Assembly (NCBI RefSeq): GCF_028656935.1
Contig: NZ_JAMDGZ010000008.1
Location: 1-45,803 of the forward strand
Direction: 5' to 3'
Length of the DNA: 45,803 nt
DNA from: Pseudomonas rubra
GTDB lineage: Bacteria > Pseudomonadota > Gammaproteobacteria > Pseudomonadales > Pseudomonadaceae
This document shows, one piece after another, positions 8,363-15,863 of this stretch (position 1 is its first letter; the number at the start of each line of letters is the position of its first letter). The translations under genes were made by a program, and so were the position numbers. Under the pieces are notes generated by a model. It worked only from the letters and a program-made list of their open reading frames with translations, was not told where the DNA came from and did not search any database.

Positions 8363-9865
8363 ATGTCGCTCAACGACACGCTCAGTGCGCACCTGCATCG
8401 CGGCACGGTCGGCTTTCCCACCGCCCTTGCCAGTACCATCGGCCTGATCATGGCAAGCCCGGTGATCCTCACCGCGACCATGGGCTTTGGCATCGGCGGT
8501 AGCGCTTTTGCCGTGGCCATGCTGATTGCCGTGGTGATGATGCTGGCGCAGGCGACCACCTTTGCCGAGGCGGCGTCGATCCTGCCGACCACCGGCGCGG
8601 TCTACGATTACATCAACTGTGGCATGGGCCGTTTTTTCGCGATTACCGGCACGCTGTCGGCCTACCTGATCGTCCACGTCTTCGCCGGCACCGCTGAGAC
8701 CATGCTGGCCGGGGTCATGGCCCTGGTGAACTTCGAACACCTCAATACCCTGGCCGAGTCGGCCGGTGGTTCGTGGCTGCTGGGCGTGGGCTTCGTGATC
8801 GTCTTTGCCATCCTCAATGCTTTTGGCGTCAGCGCGTTCGGCAAGGCCGAGATCATCCTCACCTTCGGCATGTGGACCACCCTGATGGTCTTTGGCGTAC
8901 TGGGCCTGGTTGCCGCCCCTGCTGTGGAGTTGGAGGGCTGGTTCGGGGTGTCGCTGGTGGGCACGGACCTGATGACCATCCTTTCGCTGGTGGGTATGGC
9001 CATGTTCATGTTCGTCGGCTGCGAATTCGTTACGCCGCTGGCTCCGGATTTGCGCCAGTCGGCCAAAAGCATGCCGCGGGCCATGGCCCTGGGCCTGCTC
9101 GGGGTGGCGACGTGCATGTTCATCTACGGCGCGGCGATGAAGCGCCAGGTCGAGAACGTGCTGCTCGATGCCGCCAGCGGCGTGCACCTGCTGGACACGC
9201 CCATGGCCATCCCGCGCTTTGCCGAACAGGTGATGGGCGATATCGGCCCGTTGTGGCTGGGCATCGGCTTTCTGTTTGCCGGTGCTGCGACCATCAACAC
9301 GCTGATGGCCGGGGTGCCGCGGATTCTCTACGGCATGGCCGTCGACGGTGCCTTGCCCAAGGTCTTCACTTACCTGCATCCGCGCTTTAAAACGCCGCTG
9401 CTGTGCATCCTCGTCGCCGCCCTGATTCCGTGCCTGCATGCCCTGTGGCTGGGCGGCAACACCGACCGCATCATGCACCTGGTACTGGCGGCGGTGTGCG
9501 CCTGGAGCACCGCCTACCTGCTGGTGACGCTGTCGGTGGTGATCCTGCGCATCCGCCGCCCGGACTTGCCTCGGGCCTATCGCTCGCCGCTGTTTCCGTT
9601 GCCGCAGATTCTTTCCACCGTCGGTATTGTCCTGGGCATGTGCTTCATCACCCCGCCCGGCATGGACCCTGCCGATATCTACGTGCCCTTTGGCATGATG
9701 CTGGGCGGCACGGCGGTGTACGCGCTGTTCTGGACCCTGGTGGTGCAGAAGGTCAATCCGTTCAAGCCGGCCTCGGTAGAAGAGGTGCTGGCGCGCGAAT
9801 TCGCTCACCAACCGGAGACTGCACATGGCTATTGCCCTGCGCCAACTGTGGCAAAGGCTGTCTGA
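8363..9865 (+). CDS. APC-family amino acid/amine permease
   Basis: An inner-membrane permease of the amino acid-polyamine-organocation superfamily, 500 residues, with about 12 hydrophobic segments. The N-terminus has the family's first-helix pattern (TIGLIMASPVILTATMGFG, with an unwound-helix glycine stretch), and later segments include FVGCEFVTPLAPD and AATINTLMAGVPRILYGMA. The substrate cannot be read from the sequence. It overlaps the DUF3156 gene downstream by 41 nt and is followed by a FeaR-like regulator, so an amine substrate is plausible but inferred. The start is supported by GAGG about 10 nt upstream. The 105-bp gap before it shows no clear terminator for the pilus operon. Confidence 0.85.
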   Translation: MSLNDTLSAHLHRGTVGFPTALASTIGLIMASPVILTATMGFGIGGSAFAVAMLIAVVMMLAQATTFAEAASILPTTGAVYDYINCGMGRFFAITGTLSAYLIVHVFAGTAETMLAGVMALVNFEHLNTLAESAGGSWLLGVGFVIVFAILNAFGVSAFGKAEIILTFGMWTTLMVFGVLGLVAAPAVELEGWFGVSLVGTDLMTILSLVGMAMFMFVGCEFVTPLAPDLRQSAKSMPRAMALGLLGVATCMFIYGAAMKRQVENVLLDAASGVHLLDTPMAIPRFAEQVMGDIGPLWLGIGFLFAGAATINTLMAGVPRILYGMAVDGALPKVFTYLHPRFKTPLLCILVAALIPCLHALWLGGNTDRIMHLVLAAVCAWSTAYLLVTLSVVILRIRRPDLPRAYRSPLFPLPQILSTVGIVLGMCFITPPGMDPADIYVPFGMMLGGTAVYALFWTLVVQKVNPFKPASVEEVLAREFAHQPETAHGYCPAPTVAKAV

Positions 9866-10409
9866 AAGGGCGCCGGCCGGCTATCGGCCGGGTCTGACCC
9901 TGCAGCGGGTGCAGGCCAACCTGGGGCTGGACAGTTTTGTCGTACTTGCTCCGGGGCGGGGCTGCTTCGACTGGGCTGGGCAGAGGGTGCAGGTGCGCGA
10001 GCGCTGTGAGGCACAACTGCTGATGCACCTGGTGCTGACCGAGTTCAGCCTGAAACTGCCTGCCAGCGACCAGGGCAACGCCCTCCTGGAGCTGCACCAC
10101 AGCGGGTCGTTGCGGCGCAGCGGGCTGCGGGTGCGCTTGCTCAGGGGTACACCTGCGCTGCAGGCTGAAGTGCAGGGTCGCCTACAGGCGCACGCGGCCT
10201 TGCTGCAGGCGCTGATGCCTCTGGACTTCAAGCGCCTGCGGCTGCACAGGCACGAGGGCCAGTGGACCCTGACCCTTGAACATATCGGCGCCAGCGAGGT
10301 GGTCAGCCGCCTGCCGGCCTTTCGTCGCTACATTCGCCTGAGCCCCGAGCAACGCCAGCACCTGCTGGCTGCGCTGCAAGGCCTGGTGGCGCTCATGTCC
10401 GGGCTCTGA
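9825..10409 (+). CDS. DUF3156 family protein
   Basis: A 194-residue cytoplasmic protein that I assign to DUF3156 on overall pattern; its function is unknown. It starts inside the last codons of the APC permease gene (41 nt overlap) with GGAG 8 nt upstream, so translation is coupled to the permease. It has no signal peptide or membrane segment. Visible features are RQLWQRLSER at the N-terminus, an LELHHSGSLRRSGLRVRLL strand-rich middle, and LKRLRLHRHEGQWTL-like basic and aromatic residues later. A constant pairing with a permease would suggest an accessory role in uptake or use of the substrate. That is inference. Confidence 0.75.
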   Translation: MAIALRQLWQRLSERAPAGYRPGLTLQRVQANLGLDSFVVLAPGRGCFDWAGQRVQVRERCEAQLLMHLVLTEFSLKLPASDQGNALLELHHSGSLRRSGLRVRLLRGTPALQAEVQGRLQAHAALLQALMPLDFKRLRLHRHEGQWTLTLEHIGASEVVSRLPAFRRYIRLSPEQRQHLLAALQGLVALMSGL

Positions 10410-10526
10410 CCCGGCCAGCTGGCATCAAACCTGCTTTCACCCTGGCTGCTTCAAGTACGTTGCGCACACATAGATAACATGTTAACTATTGCTCAACAAA
10501 AACAAGATGCCATTGTGGAGGTGCCC

Positions 10527-11471
10527 ATGAGTATCCATCACGCCAGCAGCCCTGCGCTGGAACGCTGGAACGCAACAATGCAGAACATCTGCGGGGTGTA
10601 CGAGACGGAACTGGCGTTCAACCCTGCGCTGTTCATCGGTGAGATTTCCACCTGGTCGCGCGGCGGCCTGGCCCTCGCCAACCTGCGCACCAATGCCGGG
10701 CTGATCCGCCGCAAGGGCCTGAACAGTGACCGCGATAATGATCAGCACTGCTTTCTGGTCAGCCAGCGCACCGGCTTTTCGCAGATCACCCAGAACGGCG
10801 TCAGCATCCAGCTGGCACCGGGCGAAATGCTCCTGATGGACGCCGCCGGCGCCTGCGAAATCATGCCCTTCGGCCTGATCGAGCACGCCTCGCTGTCGTT
10901 GTCGCGGGCCGAGGTGTGCAAGCAACTGGGTGGCGAGCGCCACACCTTCGGCAAGATCTCCCAGACCCGCGCCTGCGGGCGCATGCTGCACCTGCTGATG
11001 GACCAGCTGTGCAAGGAGCAGCATGCAGGGGAAGGCGAGCAGGGCGAGGGCCAGGCCCTGCACAGTGCCTTTTTGTCATTGCTTGGTTCGGCCCTGGAAG
11101 ACAGCGATGACCTCACGGCGCTGCCGGCGTCACTGCAGGGCGCCAACCTGCGCAGTTATGTGCAGAAAGTCATCGACGACTCCCTCGGCCAGGCCAACCT
11201 GACCCCGGTCAGCCTCGCCAACCGCCTGAACATTTCGGTGCGTCACCTCTACCGCCTGTTCGAAGAGCAGGACGACAGTGTCTGCCGCTACATCCAGCGC
11301 GCGCGGCTCAAGCGCAGCGCCGCCGACCTGGCCAACCCGGTGCTGCAGCGCGAATCGATCACCACCATCGCCTACAAATGGGGCTTCACCGACTCGGCGC
11401 ACTTCAGCCGCTCGTTCAAGAAGCAGTTCGAACAATCGCCCAAGGACTACCGCGCCAGTAGCCTGGGCTGA
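10527..11471 (+). CDS. AraC-family regulator, FeaR-like
   Basis: A transcription activator with an N-terminal AraC-binding-like sensor domain and a C-terminal AraC/XylS helix-turn-helix domain. The 314-residue protein shows VSLANRLNISVRHLYRLF (first helix-turn-helix) and ITTIAYKWGFTDSAHFSRSF followed by QFEQSPKDYR (second). The sensor half resembles FeaR, the activator of 2-phenylethylamine/tyramine oxidation genes. The ATG at 10527 has a strong GGAGG; an earlier in-frame ATG at 10479 lacks one. It lies downstream of the permease-DUF3156 pair on the same strand and may control them. No amine oxidase gene is adjacent, so the inducer is unknown. Confidence 0.8.
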   Translation: MSIHHASSPALERWNATMQNICGVYETELAFNPALFIGEISTWSRGGLALANLRTNAGLIRRKGLNSDRDNDQHCFLVSQRTGFSQITQNGVSIQLAPGEMLLMDAAGACEIMPFGLIEHASLSLSRAEVCKQLGGERHTFGKISQTRACGRMLHLLMDQLCKEQHAGEGEQGEGQALHSAFLSLLGSALEDSDDLTALPASLQGANLRSYVQKVIDDSLGQANLTPVSLANRLNISVRHLYRLFEEQDDSVCRYIQRARLKRSAADLANPVLQRESITTIAYKWGFTDSAHFSRSFKKQFEQSPKDYRASSLG

Positions 11472-11493
11472 GCATCACGGCATCACCGCTGAC

Positions 11494-11520
11494 TTGACTG
11501 CAGGATGCGGTCTGTATAGG
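11494..11520 (+). promoter_or_regulatory. Possible promoter of the Bcr/CflA-tetR pair
   Basis: TTGACT (11494-11499) and TATAGG (11515-11520) are separated by 15 nt, short of the usual 17. They are upstream of the efflux gene and just before the palindromic operator at 11535, which would then lie over the transcription start. Weak call by eye. Confidence 0.4.
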
Positions 11521-11534
11521 CTCGCCCGACCTGG

Positions 11535-11552
11535 CTACCTACCGATAGGTAG
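11535..11552. promoter_or_regulatory. TetR-type palindromic operator
   Basis: CTACCTACCGATAGGTAG has perfect 7-bp arms (CTACCTA/TAGGTAG) around CCGA. It is 50 bp upstream of the efflux pump ATG and downstream of a possible promoter. Palindromes of this ACCTACC/GGTAGGT kind are typical TetR-family sites, and a TetR gene follows the pump in the same unit, so autogenous repression is the likely use. The regulator-site pairing is inferred. Confidence 0.7.
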
Positions 11553-11602
11553 GTTTAGCGAAAAACGCCAACCAGGTCCTGTTTTTATCTGGAATCGAGC
11601 CT

Positions 11603-12826
11603 ATGCACAGTGCAGCCTCCACGCCGACCGCCCAGGTCGGCTTTGCCATTTCCCTGGCCCTGATCGGCGCCCTCGGGCCCTCGGCGGTCGACATGTACTT
11701 GGCCAGCATGCCGAGCATTGCCAGCGAGTTCGCCACTTCCTATGCTGGTGTGCAACTGACCCTGACTGTGTTTCTCCTGGCCATGGGCGCCGGGCAATTG
11801 TTGTTCGGACCGCTGGTCGACACCCTCGGCCGGCGCCGGCCATTGCTCGCCGGCTTGCTGGTGTTCGTCCTCAGCTCCCTGGCTGCTGCTGCCGCGCCAG
11901 ACCTCCACAGCCTGCTGCTGGCGCGCTTTATTCAGGGCCTGGGTAGCGCCCTCACTCTTGTGGTGATCATGAGCATGGTCCGCGACGTTGCCGAAGGTGC
12001 GCGGGCCGCGCAGATCTTCGCCTTGCTGATGACCATCGAGGGCCTGGCCCCGGTGATCGCCCCGGCGTTGGGCGGTTTTGTCGGTGCACACTTTGGTTGG
12101 CGGGCGATCATGCTGGTGCTGGCGGCATTGGGGGTGCTGGTGCTGATCAACTCGGCGCTGATGCTCAAGGAGACCTTGCCCCAGGACAAGCGCATGGCCT
12201 GGCAACCACGGGAGTTCCTGCGCACTTATGTACGTATCGCCTCTGATCGCCAGTTCCTGCGCCCGGCCCTGGCCTTGTCGGCGGTGTTCTTCTTTCTGTT
12301 TGCCTACATCGGGGGTGCGGCCTTCGTCTACCAGCATCATTTCGGCCTGTCGGTGGAGGCGTTTGGCACGTTGTTCGGGGCTACCGGCGTGGCCATTTTG
12401 CTCGGCGCCATCACTGCTGGCCGCCTGGTGGCGCGCAAGGGCCTGGTGCGCCTGGCGCGCTGGGGCGCGGCCTGCATGTTGGTCGGTGCTGTACTGGTAC
12501 TGGCGGGTGCGCTGAGTTCGACGGGGCTGTGGGGCATTGTGGCCGGCATGGCCGTGGCGATGTTCGGCCTGGGCATTGCCGAAGCGACCCTGATGTCCCT
12601 GGTGATGTCCTCGCAGAACACGGCGTTGGGCTCTACGGCGGCCTTGCTGGGGGCGTTTCAGTTAATCATTTCGTCGTTCGCCACGCCATTGTCGGGCATC
12701 ATGGCGCCCTTGGGCGCGGCGCACTGGGCGCTGTTGCTCGGCTGTTCGGCGGTATTCGTCGCCGTGCTGGTGCATGTGAGTACCCGCGATGCCGAGCCGC
12801 ATCTGCGGGGCCTGGCTGGCCACTGA
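11603..12826 (+). CDS. MFS drug efflux transporter, Bcr/CflA subfamily
   Basis: An inner-membrane proton-driven efflux pump of 407 residues with 12 predicted membrane segments. Subfamily signs are SAVDMYLASMPSIASEF near the N-terminus, GQLLFGPLVDTLGRRRPLL (loop 2-3 motif), ARFIQGLGSALTLVVIMSMVRD, and PVIAPALGG in helix 5 (antiporter motif). Members export chloramphenicol, bicyclomycin or small metabolites; the substrate is unknown here. It is 27 nt upstream of a TetR regulator on the same strand, with a palindromic operator before it, so it is probably repressed until an inducer binds the regulator. Confidence 0.88.
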   Translation: MHSAASTPTAQVGFAISLALIGALGPSAVDMYLASMPSIASEFATSYAGVQLTLTVFLLAMGAGQLLFGPLVDTLGRRRPLLAGLLVFVLSSLAAAAAPDLHSLLLARFIQGLGSALTLVVIMSMVRDVAEGARAAQIFALLMTIEGLAPVIAPALGGFVGAHFGWRAIMLVLAALGVLVLINSALMLKETLPQDKRMAWQPREFLRTYVRIASDRQFLRPALALSAVFFFLFAYIGGAAFVYQHHFGLSVEAFGTLFGATGVAILLGAITAGRLVARKGLVRLARWGAACMLVGAVLVLAGALSSTGLWGIVAGMAVAMFGLGIAEATLMSLVMSSQNTALGSTAALLGAFQLIISSFATPLSGIMAPLGAAHWALLLGCSAVFVAVLVHVSTRDAEPHLRGLAGH

Positions 12827-12853
12827 TCCGTTTTGTTTGTGGGAGACACCGCT

Positions 12854-13510
12854 ATGAGAAGCCTGACGCCGTCGGCACAAAAGATCTGCGCGATTGCCGT
12901 CGAACAGTTCGCCGAGCTGGGTTATGACGCGTCGTCGCTGAACGATATCGCCGCCGCCGCGGGCATGCGCAAGCCATCCTTGTATGCGCATTTCACCGGC
13001 AAGGATGACCTGTTCCAGGTGGTTTACGAGCGAGCGTTGCAGACCGAACATGAGCACCTGGAGGCCTGCTTTGCCGAACAGGTGCCGGCCAGTGAACTGC
13101 CAGGGCAGCGCTTTGCCGAACGCTTGCATGAGCGCTATCAGGCGTCGGCGCATCTGCGCTTTATGCTACGCACGGCGTTCTTCCCTCCGAGCGAACTGCG
13201 GCCGGTGATCTGTGCCGGGTTCGAGGCGTACCTGGCGCGTTTGGGTGAGTTGTTTGCCCAGGCATTGCGAGGTTATGCGCCGGGGCTCGATGACCAGCAG
13301 CAGCGCTTGTATGGCGATGCCTACCTGGGGATCGTCGACAGTTTGAATGTCGAGTTGATCTATGCGGGTGCGGGGGCTTTTGCGCGGCGGTTGGCGGCGC
13401 TTTGGTGGATGTTTGGGGAAAGTCTTCGCGGGGCAAGCCCGCTCCCACAGAGTGGCTCTGTGGGAGCGGGCTTGCCCCGCGATGCTGTTAGTCAAACCAC
13501 CGCAAAGTAA
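12854..13510 (+). CDS. TetR/AcrR-family repressor with REP-encoded tail
   Basis: A DNA-binding repressor of 218 residues. The N-terminal helix-turn-helix reads IAVEQFAELGYDASSLNDIA then AGMRKPSLYAHFTGKDDLF, the classic TetR pattern. The C-terminal ligand domain is unassigned. ATG at 12854 has GGGAGA upstream; the earlier in-frame ATG at 12833 has none. It probably represses itself and the efflux pump through the palindrome at 11535. Odd feature: the last residues, from about SLRGASPLPQ to the stop, are encoded by a perfect REP inverted repeat (13426-13482), and the final codons overlap the 3' end of the convergent cupin gene by 19 nt. The ancestral stop has probably been replaced by REP sequence. 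Confidence 0.87.
   Translation: MRSLTPSAQKICAIAVEQFAELGYDASSLNDIAAAAGMRKPSLYAHFTGKDDLFQVVYERALQTEHEHLEACFAEQVPASELPGQRFAERLHERYQASAHLRFMLRTAFFPPSELRPVICAGFEAYLARLGELFAQALRGYAPGLDDQQQRLYGDAYLGIVDSLNVELIYAGAGAFARRLAALWWMFGESLRGASPLPQSGSVGAGLPRDAVSQTTAK
13426..13482. repeat. Paired REP (BIME) with perfect 27-bp arms
   Basis: Two head-to-head REP units form an inverted repeat with 27-bp perfect arms (13426-13452 and 13456-13482) and a 3-nt TGG loop. The arms contain GCGGGGCAAGCCCGC. It lies at the convergent end of the tetR and cupin genes and could act as a bidirectional terminator or mRNA stabiliser, but it is inside the tetR reading frame. Confidence 0.93.
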
Positions 13511-13857
13511 TGCTTCACAAAGCTCTCACTGAGAATCTCCCACAACACGGGCGTGCCCTTGCTGACGAACCAGCTGTCACCCTGGCTATAGGTGCGGCTC
13601 ACCCCCGTTGCTTCATCGGTCAAACGCACACGGCCGGTGACCACCACCGCCTGTTCGTTGAACGGGTAGACCATGCGGAACTTGCCCGTGGTGGTGCCGA
13701 AGTAGGCGCTGCTGACCGGGTCGGTCGGGGCGCCGAAGGTCATCTTGCCGAAGGCGCGCACTTCGCCTTCGAGTATTTCCGAGCCCAGGTCGGCAACGGT
13801 GCCCCAGGCGTCGAGTTCGCTGAGCGGGATGTTCTGTTTGACGGCAGTCAGGGTCAT
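13492..13857 (-). CDS. Small cupin-domain protein
   Basis: A 121-residue single-domain cupin. The barrel is shown by GKFRMVYPFNEQAVVVTGRV and YSQGDSWFVSKGTPVLWEI, the two cupin motifs. The histidines of classical metal-binding cupins are largely absent, with FNEQ in place of HxH, like DUF861/ureidoglycine-type cupins. The start was set at the ATG with AAGGAA upstream; the open frame extends to 13905 without a ribosome site. It lies 34 nt downstream of an FAD oxidoreductase gene in the same orientation, so the pair is probably one operon. Function unknown; a role in handling the oxidase product or as a regulator is speculative. Confidence 0.8.
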   Translation of the reverse strand: MTLTAVKQNIPLSELDAWGTVADLGSEILEGEVRAFGKMTFGAPTDPVSSAYFGTTTGKFRMVYPFNEQAVVVTGRVRLTDEATGVSRTYSQGDSWFVSKGTPVLWEILSESFVKHYFAVV

Positions 13858-13891
13858 GGCAGTGTTCCTTGAGGGTTGAATGGAAATGGGT

Positions 13892-15190
13892 TCAGCGCCG
13901 GCCATTCCAGTAGCCGGATAACTGGTGCCAGGATTTGCCAGCGGTCAGCAGCACCGAGCGCAGTTGATCCTTGGCCGGGATGGTGGGGCGTGGCACCGAG
14001 CTGATCAGGTCATAGCGCGCCGAGCCTTCGCTCATGCCTTCAGCCAGCACCTTGCAGATGATGTGGCTGGGGGTGACGCCAAAGCCGGAATAACCTTGCA
14101 CGTAGAAAGCATTGCGCCGACCGGGCAGGGTGCCGATCTGCGGGAACAGGTTGGGGCTGCAGGCCATCGGCCCGCCCCAGGCCAGGTCGATCTTCACGTC
14201 CTTGAGGTAGGGGAAGATTTTCAGCATCAGGTTGCGGTTCCAGGCCTTGAGGTCGCGCGGGATATGCTCGACCAGCGGCGTGGCGGCGCCGAACAGCAGG
14301 CGGTTTTCGTTGGTGACCCGGTAATAGTCGATCACCGGGCGAATGTCGCTGTAGGCGCCGCGAATTGGGCTGATGCGCTGGATCAGTTCGTCCGGCAGCG
14401 GCTCGGTCATCATCTGGAAGGCGTAGGTATTGATGGTCGAGCGGTGCAGTTCCGGTTCCAGTTTGTTGAGGAAGCTGTCGCAGGCCCACAGCAGCTTGCT
14501 GGCGGTTACCGAACCGCGCCCGGTACGCACGCGGATGCGTTCGCCGTACTGCACCTGCAGCGCCGGGCTGTTCTCGAAGATGCGCACACCGTGTTCGCTG
14601 AGCGCCTTGGCTTCACCGAGCAACAGGTTCAGCGAATGCACATGGCCACCGCCCATGTGCAGCAAGGCGCTGCTGTAGGCGTCGGAGCCGATGATCTGCT
14701 TGACCTCGCTACCGCCAAGAAAACGGATTTCGTGCTGGGCGTTGACCGATTTGAAGTCCTTCTCCCAGGCGCGCAGGGTCTTTTCCTGACGGGCATTGAA
14801 ACCCAGGTAGCCGTAACCGTGGCAGAAGTCGGCATCGATGGCGTATTTGGCGATGCGCTGCTTGATGATGTCAGCGCCCAGGTCGCTGATCTCGAAGATC
14901 TGCCGCAGGCCGTCGTCGCCGACGTGTTGCTTGATCTTCTCCAGGTCGTGGCCGATGCCGGCCATGATCTGCCCGCCATTGCGTCCGGTGCCGCCAAAGC
15001 CCAGGTAGCGGGCCTCGAGCACGACGATATTGGTGATGCCTTTTTCCGCCAGCTCCAGGGCCGTGTTGATCCCGGAAAAGCCGCCGCCGATGATGACCAC
15101 GTCGGCGTCCACGTCCTCTTCCAGGGTGGGGAAGCTCAGGTTGTATTTTTTGGTGGCGGTGTAGTAGGTCGGCGTTTCGATGTTGATCAT
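13892..15190 (-). CDS. FAD-dependent amine oxidoreductase (DAO/PuuB-like)
   Basis: A flavoprotein oxidase or dehydrogenase of the D-amino-acid-oxidase fold, 432 residues. The N-terminal Rossmann motif is DVVIIGGGFSGINTALELAE (about residues 29-48), followed by FGGTGRNGGQ, which is typical of gamma-glutamylputrescine oxidase (PuuB)/PauB-type enzymes. The C-terminal FAD segment is YVQGYSGFGVTPSHI. Family members oxidise the amine of polyamines, glutamylated polyamines or small amino acids; the substrate is not decidable here. The cupin gene follows 34 nt downstream. The divergent gap to hpaR is 164 bp and holds an HpaR-type palindrome nearer to hpaR, so control of this gene by HpaR is possible but unproven. 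Confidence 0.83.
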   Translation of the reverse strand: MINIETPTYYTATKKYNLSFPTLEEDVDADVVIIGGGFSGINTALELAEKGITNIVVLEARYLGFGGTGRNGGQIMAGIGHDLEKIKQHVGDDGLRQIFEISDLGADIIKQRIAKYAIDADFCHGYGYLGFNARQEKTLRAWEKDFKSVNAQHEIRFLGGSEVKQIIGSDAYSSALLHMGGGHVHSLNLLLGEAKALSEHGVRIFENSPALQVQYGERIRVRTGRGSVTASKLLWACDSFLNKLEPELHRSTINTYAFQMMTEPLPDELIQRISPIRGAYSDIRPVIDYYRVTNENRLLFGAATPLVEHIPRDLKAWNRNLMLKIFPYLKDVKIDLAWGGPMACSPNLFPQIGTLPGRRNAFYVQGYSGFGVTPSHIICKVLAEGMSEGSARYDLISSVPRPTIPAKDQLRSVLLTAGKSWHQLSGYWNGRR

Positions 15191-15310
15191 GGCGCAGCCT
15201 GAAAAGTGAGGTACTGATGGGCTCTATTAAGGCCCTGCACTGCGCGGGCGTCTTGATCCTGCCTGCCGCATGGCTTGACTGCCGGTGCCAGGGCTGTGGC
15301 AAGGCGTTGA

Positions 15311-15332
15311 TTTTGTTAAAGTGTTAACAAAA
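15311..15332. promoter_or_regulatory. HpaR-type operator upstream of hpaR
   Basis: An inverted repeat with perfect 9-bp arms, TTTTGTTAA (15311-15319) and TTAACAAAA (15324-15332), spaced by AGTG. It is just before the hpaR start. The same GTTAA-n4-TTAAC core occurs in the promoter region of the hpaG1 operon at 23200. MarR-family repressors bind such palindromes, so autoregulation by HpaR is likely. Confidence 0.72.
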
Positions 15333-15354
15333 TAGCCTGATGATTAGCCCTTCC

Positions 15355-15777
15355 ATGCCCCAGCCACGTCCCTCCCTGACCCTGACCTTGTTGCAAGCCC
15401 GCGAAGCGGCCATGGGTTTTTTTCGCCCCTCGCTCAACCAGCACGGGCTGACCGAGCAGCAATGGCGGGTGATTCGTATCTTGCGCCAGCAGGGGGAAAT
15501 GGAGATCTACCGCCTGGCGGAACTGGCCTGCATCCTCAAGCCGAGCATGACCGGCGTGCTGGTGCGCATGGAGGCCGCCGGGCTGGTCAGCCGGCGCAAG
15601 GCCGAGCATGACCAGCGCCGGGTGCTGGTCAACCTGGCGCACAAAGGCGAGGAGACATTTGCCTCGATGAGCCAGTGCATGGAGGGCAACTACCAGCGGA
15701 TCCAGGAGCAGTTTGGCGAGCAGAAGCTGCAGGTGCTGCTGGGGTTGCTTGAGGAGTTGAAGCAAGTCGGGCGGTGA
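15355..15777 (+). CDS. hpaR: Homoprotocatechuate operon repressor HpaR (MarR family)
   Basis: A MarR-family repressor of the homoprotocatechuate meta pathway, 140 residues. SLTLTLLQAREAAM and GLTEQQWRVIRIL near the N-terminus match HpaR, followed by the winged helix (LACILKPSMTGVLVRMEAAGLVSRRKAEHDQRRVLVNL broken over residues ~55-92). In the family it is released by 4-hydroxyphenylacetate or homoprotocatechuate. Two in-frame ATGs are possible, 15340 and 15355; neither has a clear Shine-Dalgarno, and I chose the second on homology of MPQPRPSLTL. A 22-bp palindrome lies immediately upstream. It is convergent with the hpaI end of the operon, separated by a REP pair. Confidence 0.88.
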   Translation: MPQPRPSLTLTLLQAREAAMGFFRPSLNQHGLTEQQWRVIRILRQQGEMEIYRLAELACILKPSMTGVLVRMEAAGLVSRRKAEHDQRRVLVNLAHKGEETFASMSQCMEGNYQRIQEQFGEQKLQVLLGLLEELKQVGR

Positions 15778-15780
15778 CCG

Positions 15781-15851
15781 CATCGCTGGCAAGCCAGCTC
15801 CCACAGGTTCGGTTTACAGAGGACCTTGTGGGAGCTGGCTTGCCAGCGATG
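15781..15851. repeat. Paired REP (BIME), GCTGGCAAGCCAGC variant
   Basis: Inverted REP units with 25-bp perfect arms (15781-15805 and 15827-15851) and a 21-nt loop. The core is GCTGGCAAGCCAGC rather than the GCGGGGCAAGCCCGC seen at 13426. It lies between convergent hpaR and hpaI and is a probable bidirectional transcript end. Confidence 0.92.
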
Positions 15852-15863
15852 AGGCCAGTACAG

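Noticed and set aside
8336..9826. A 496-codon open frame antisense to the APC permease.
   Set aside because: His/Gln/Arg-rich shadow of a membrane protein gene.
10440..10526. A sigma-54 promoter before the FeaR-like gene (TGGC and TTGC present).
   Set aside because: The two elements are too far apart for the -24/-12 spacing.
13426..13482. Possible CRISPR-like or transposon end because of the long perfect inverted repeat.
   Set aside because: It matches the REP core repeated elsewhere in the window, with no spacer array, transposase or target duplication.
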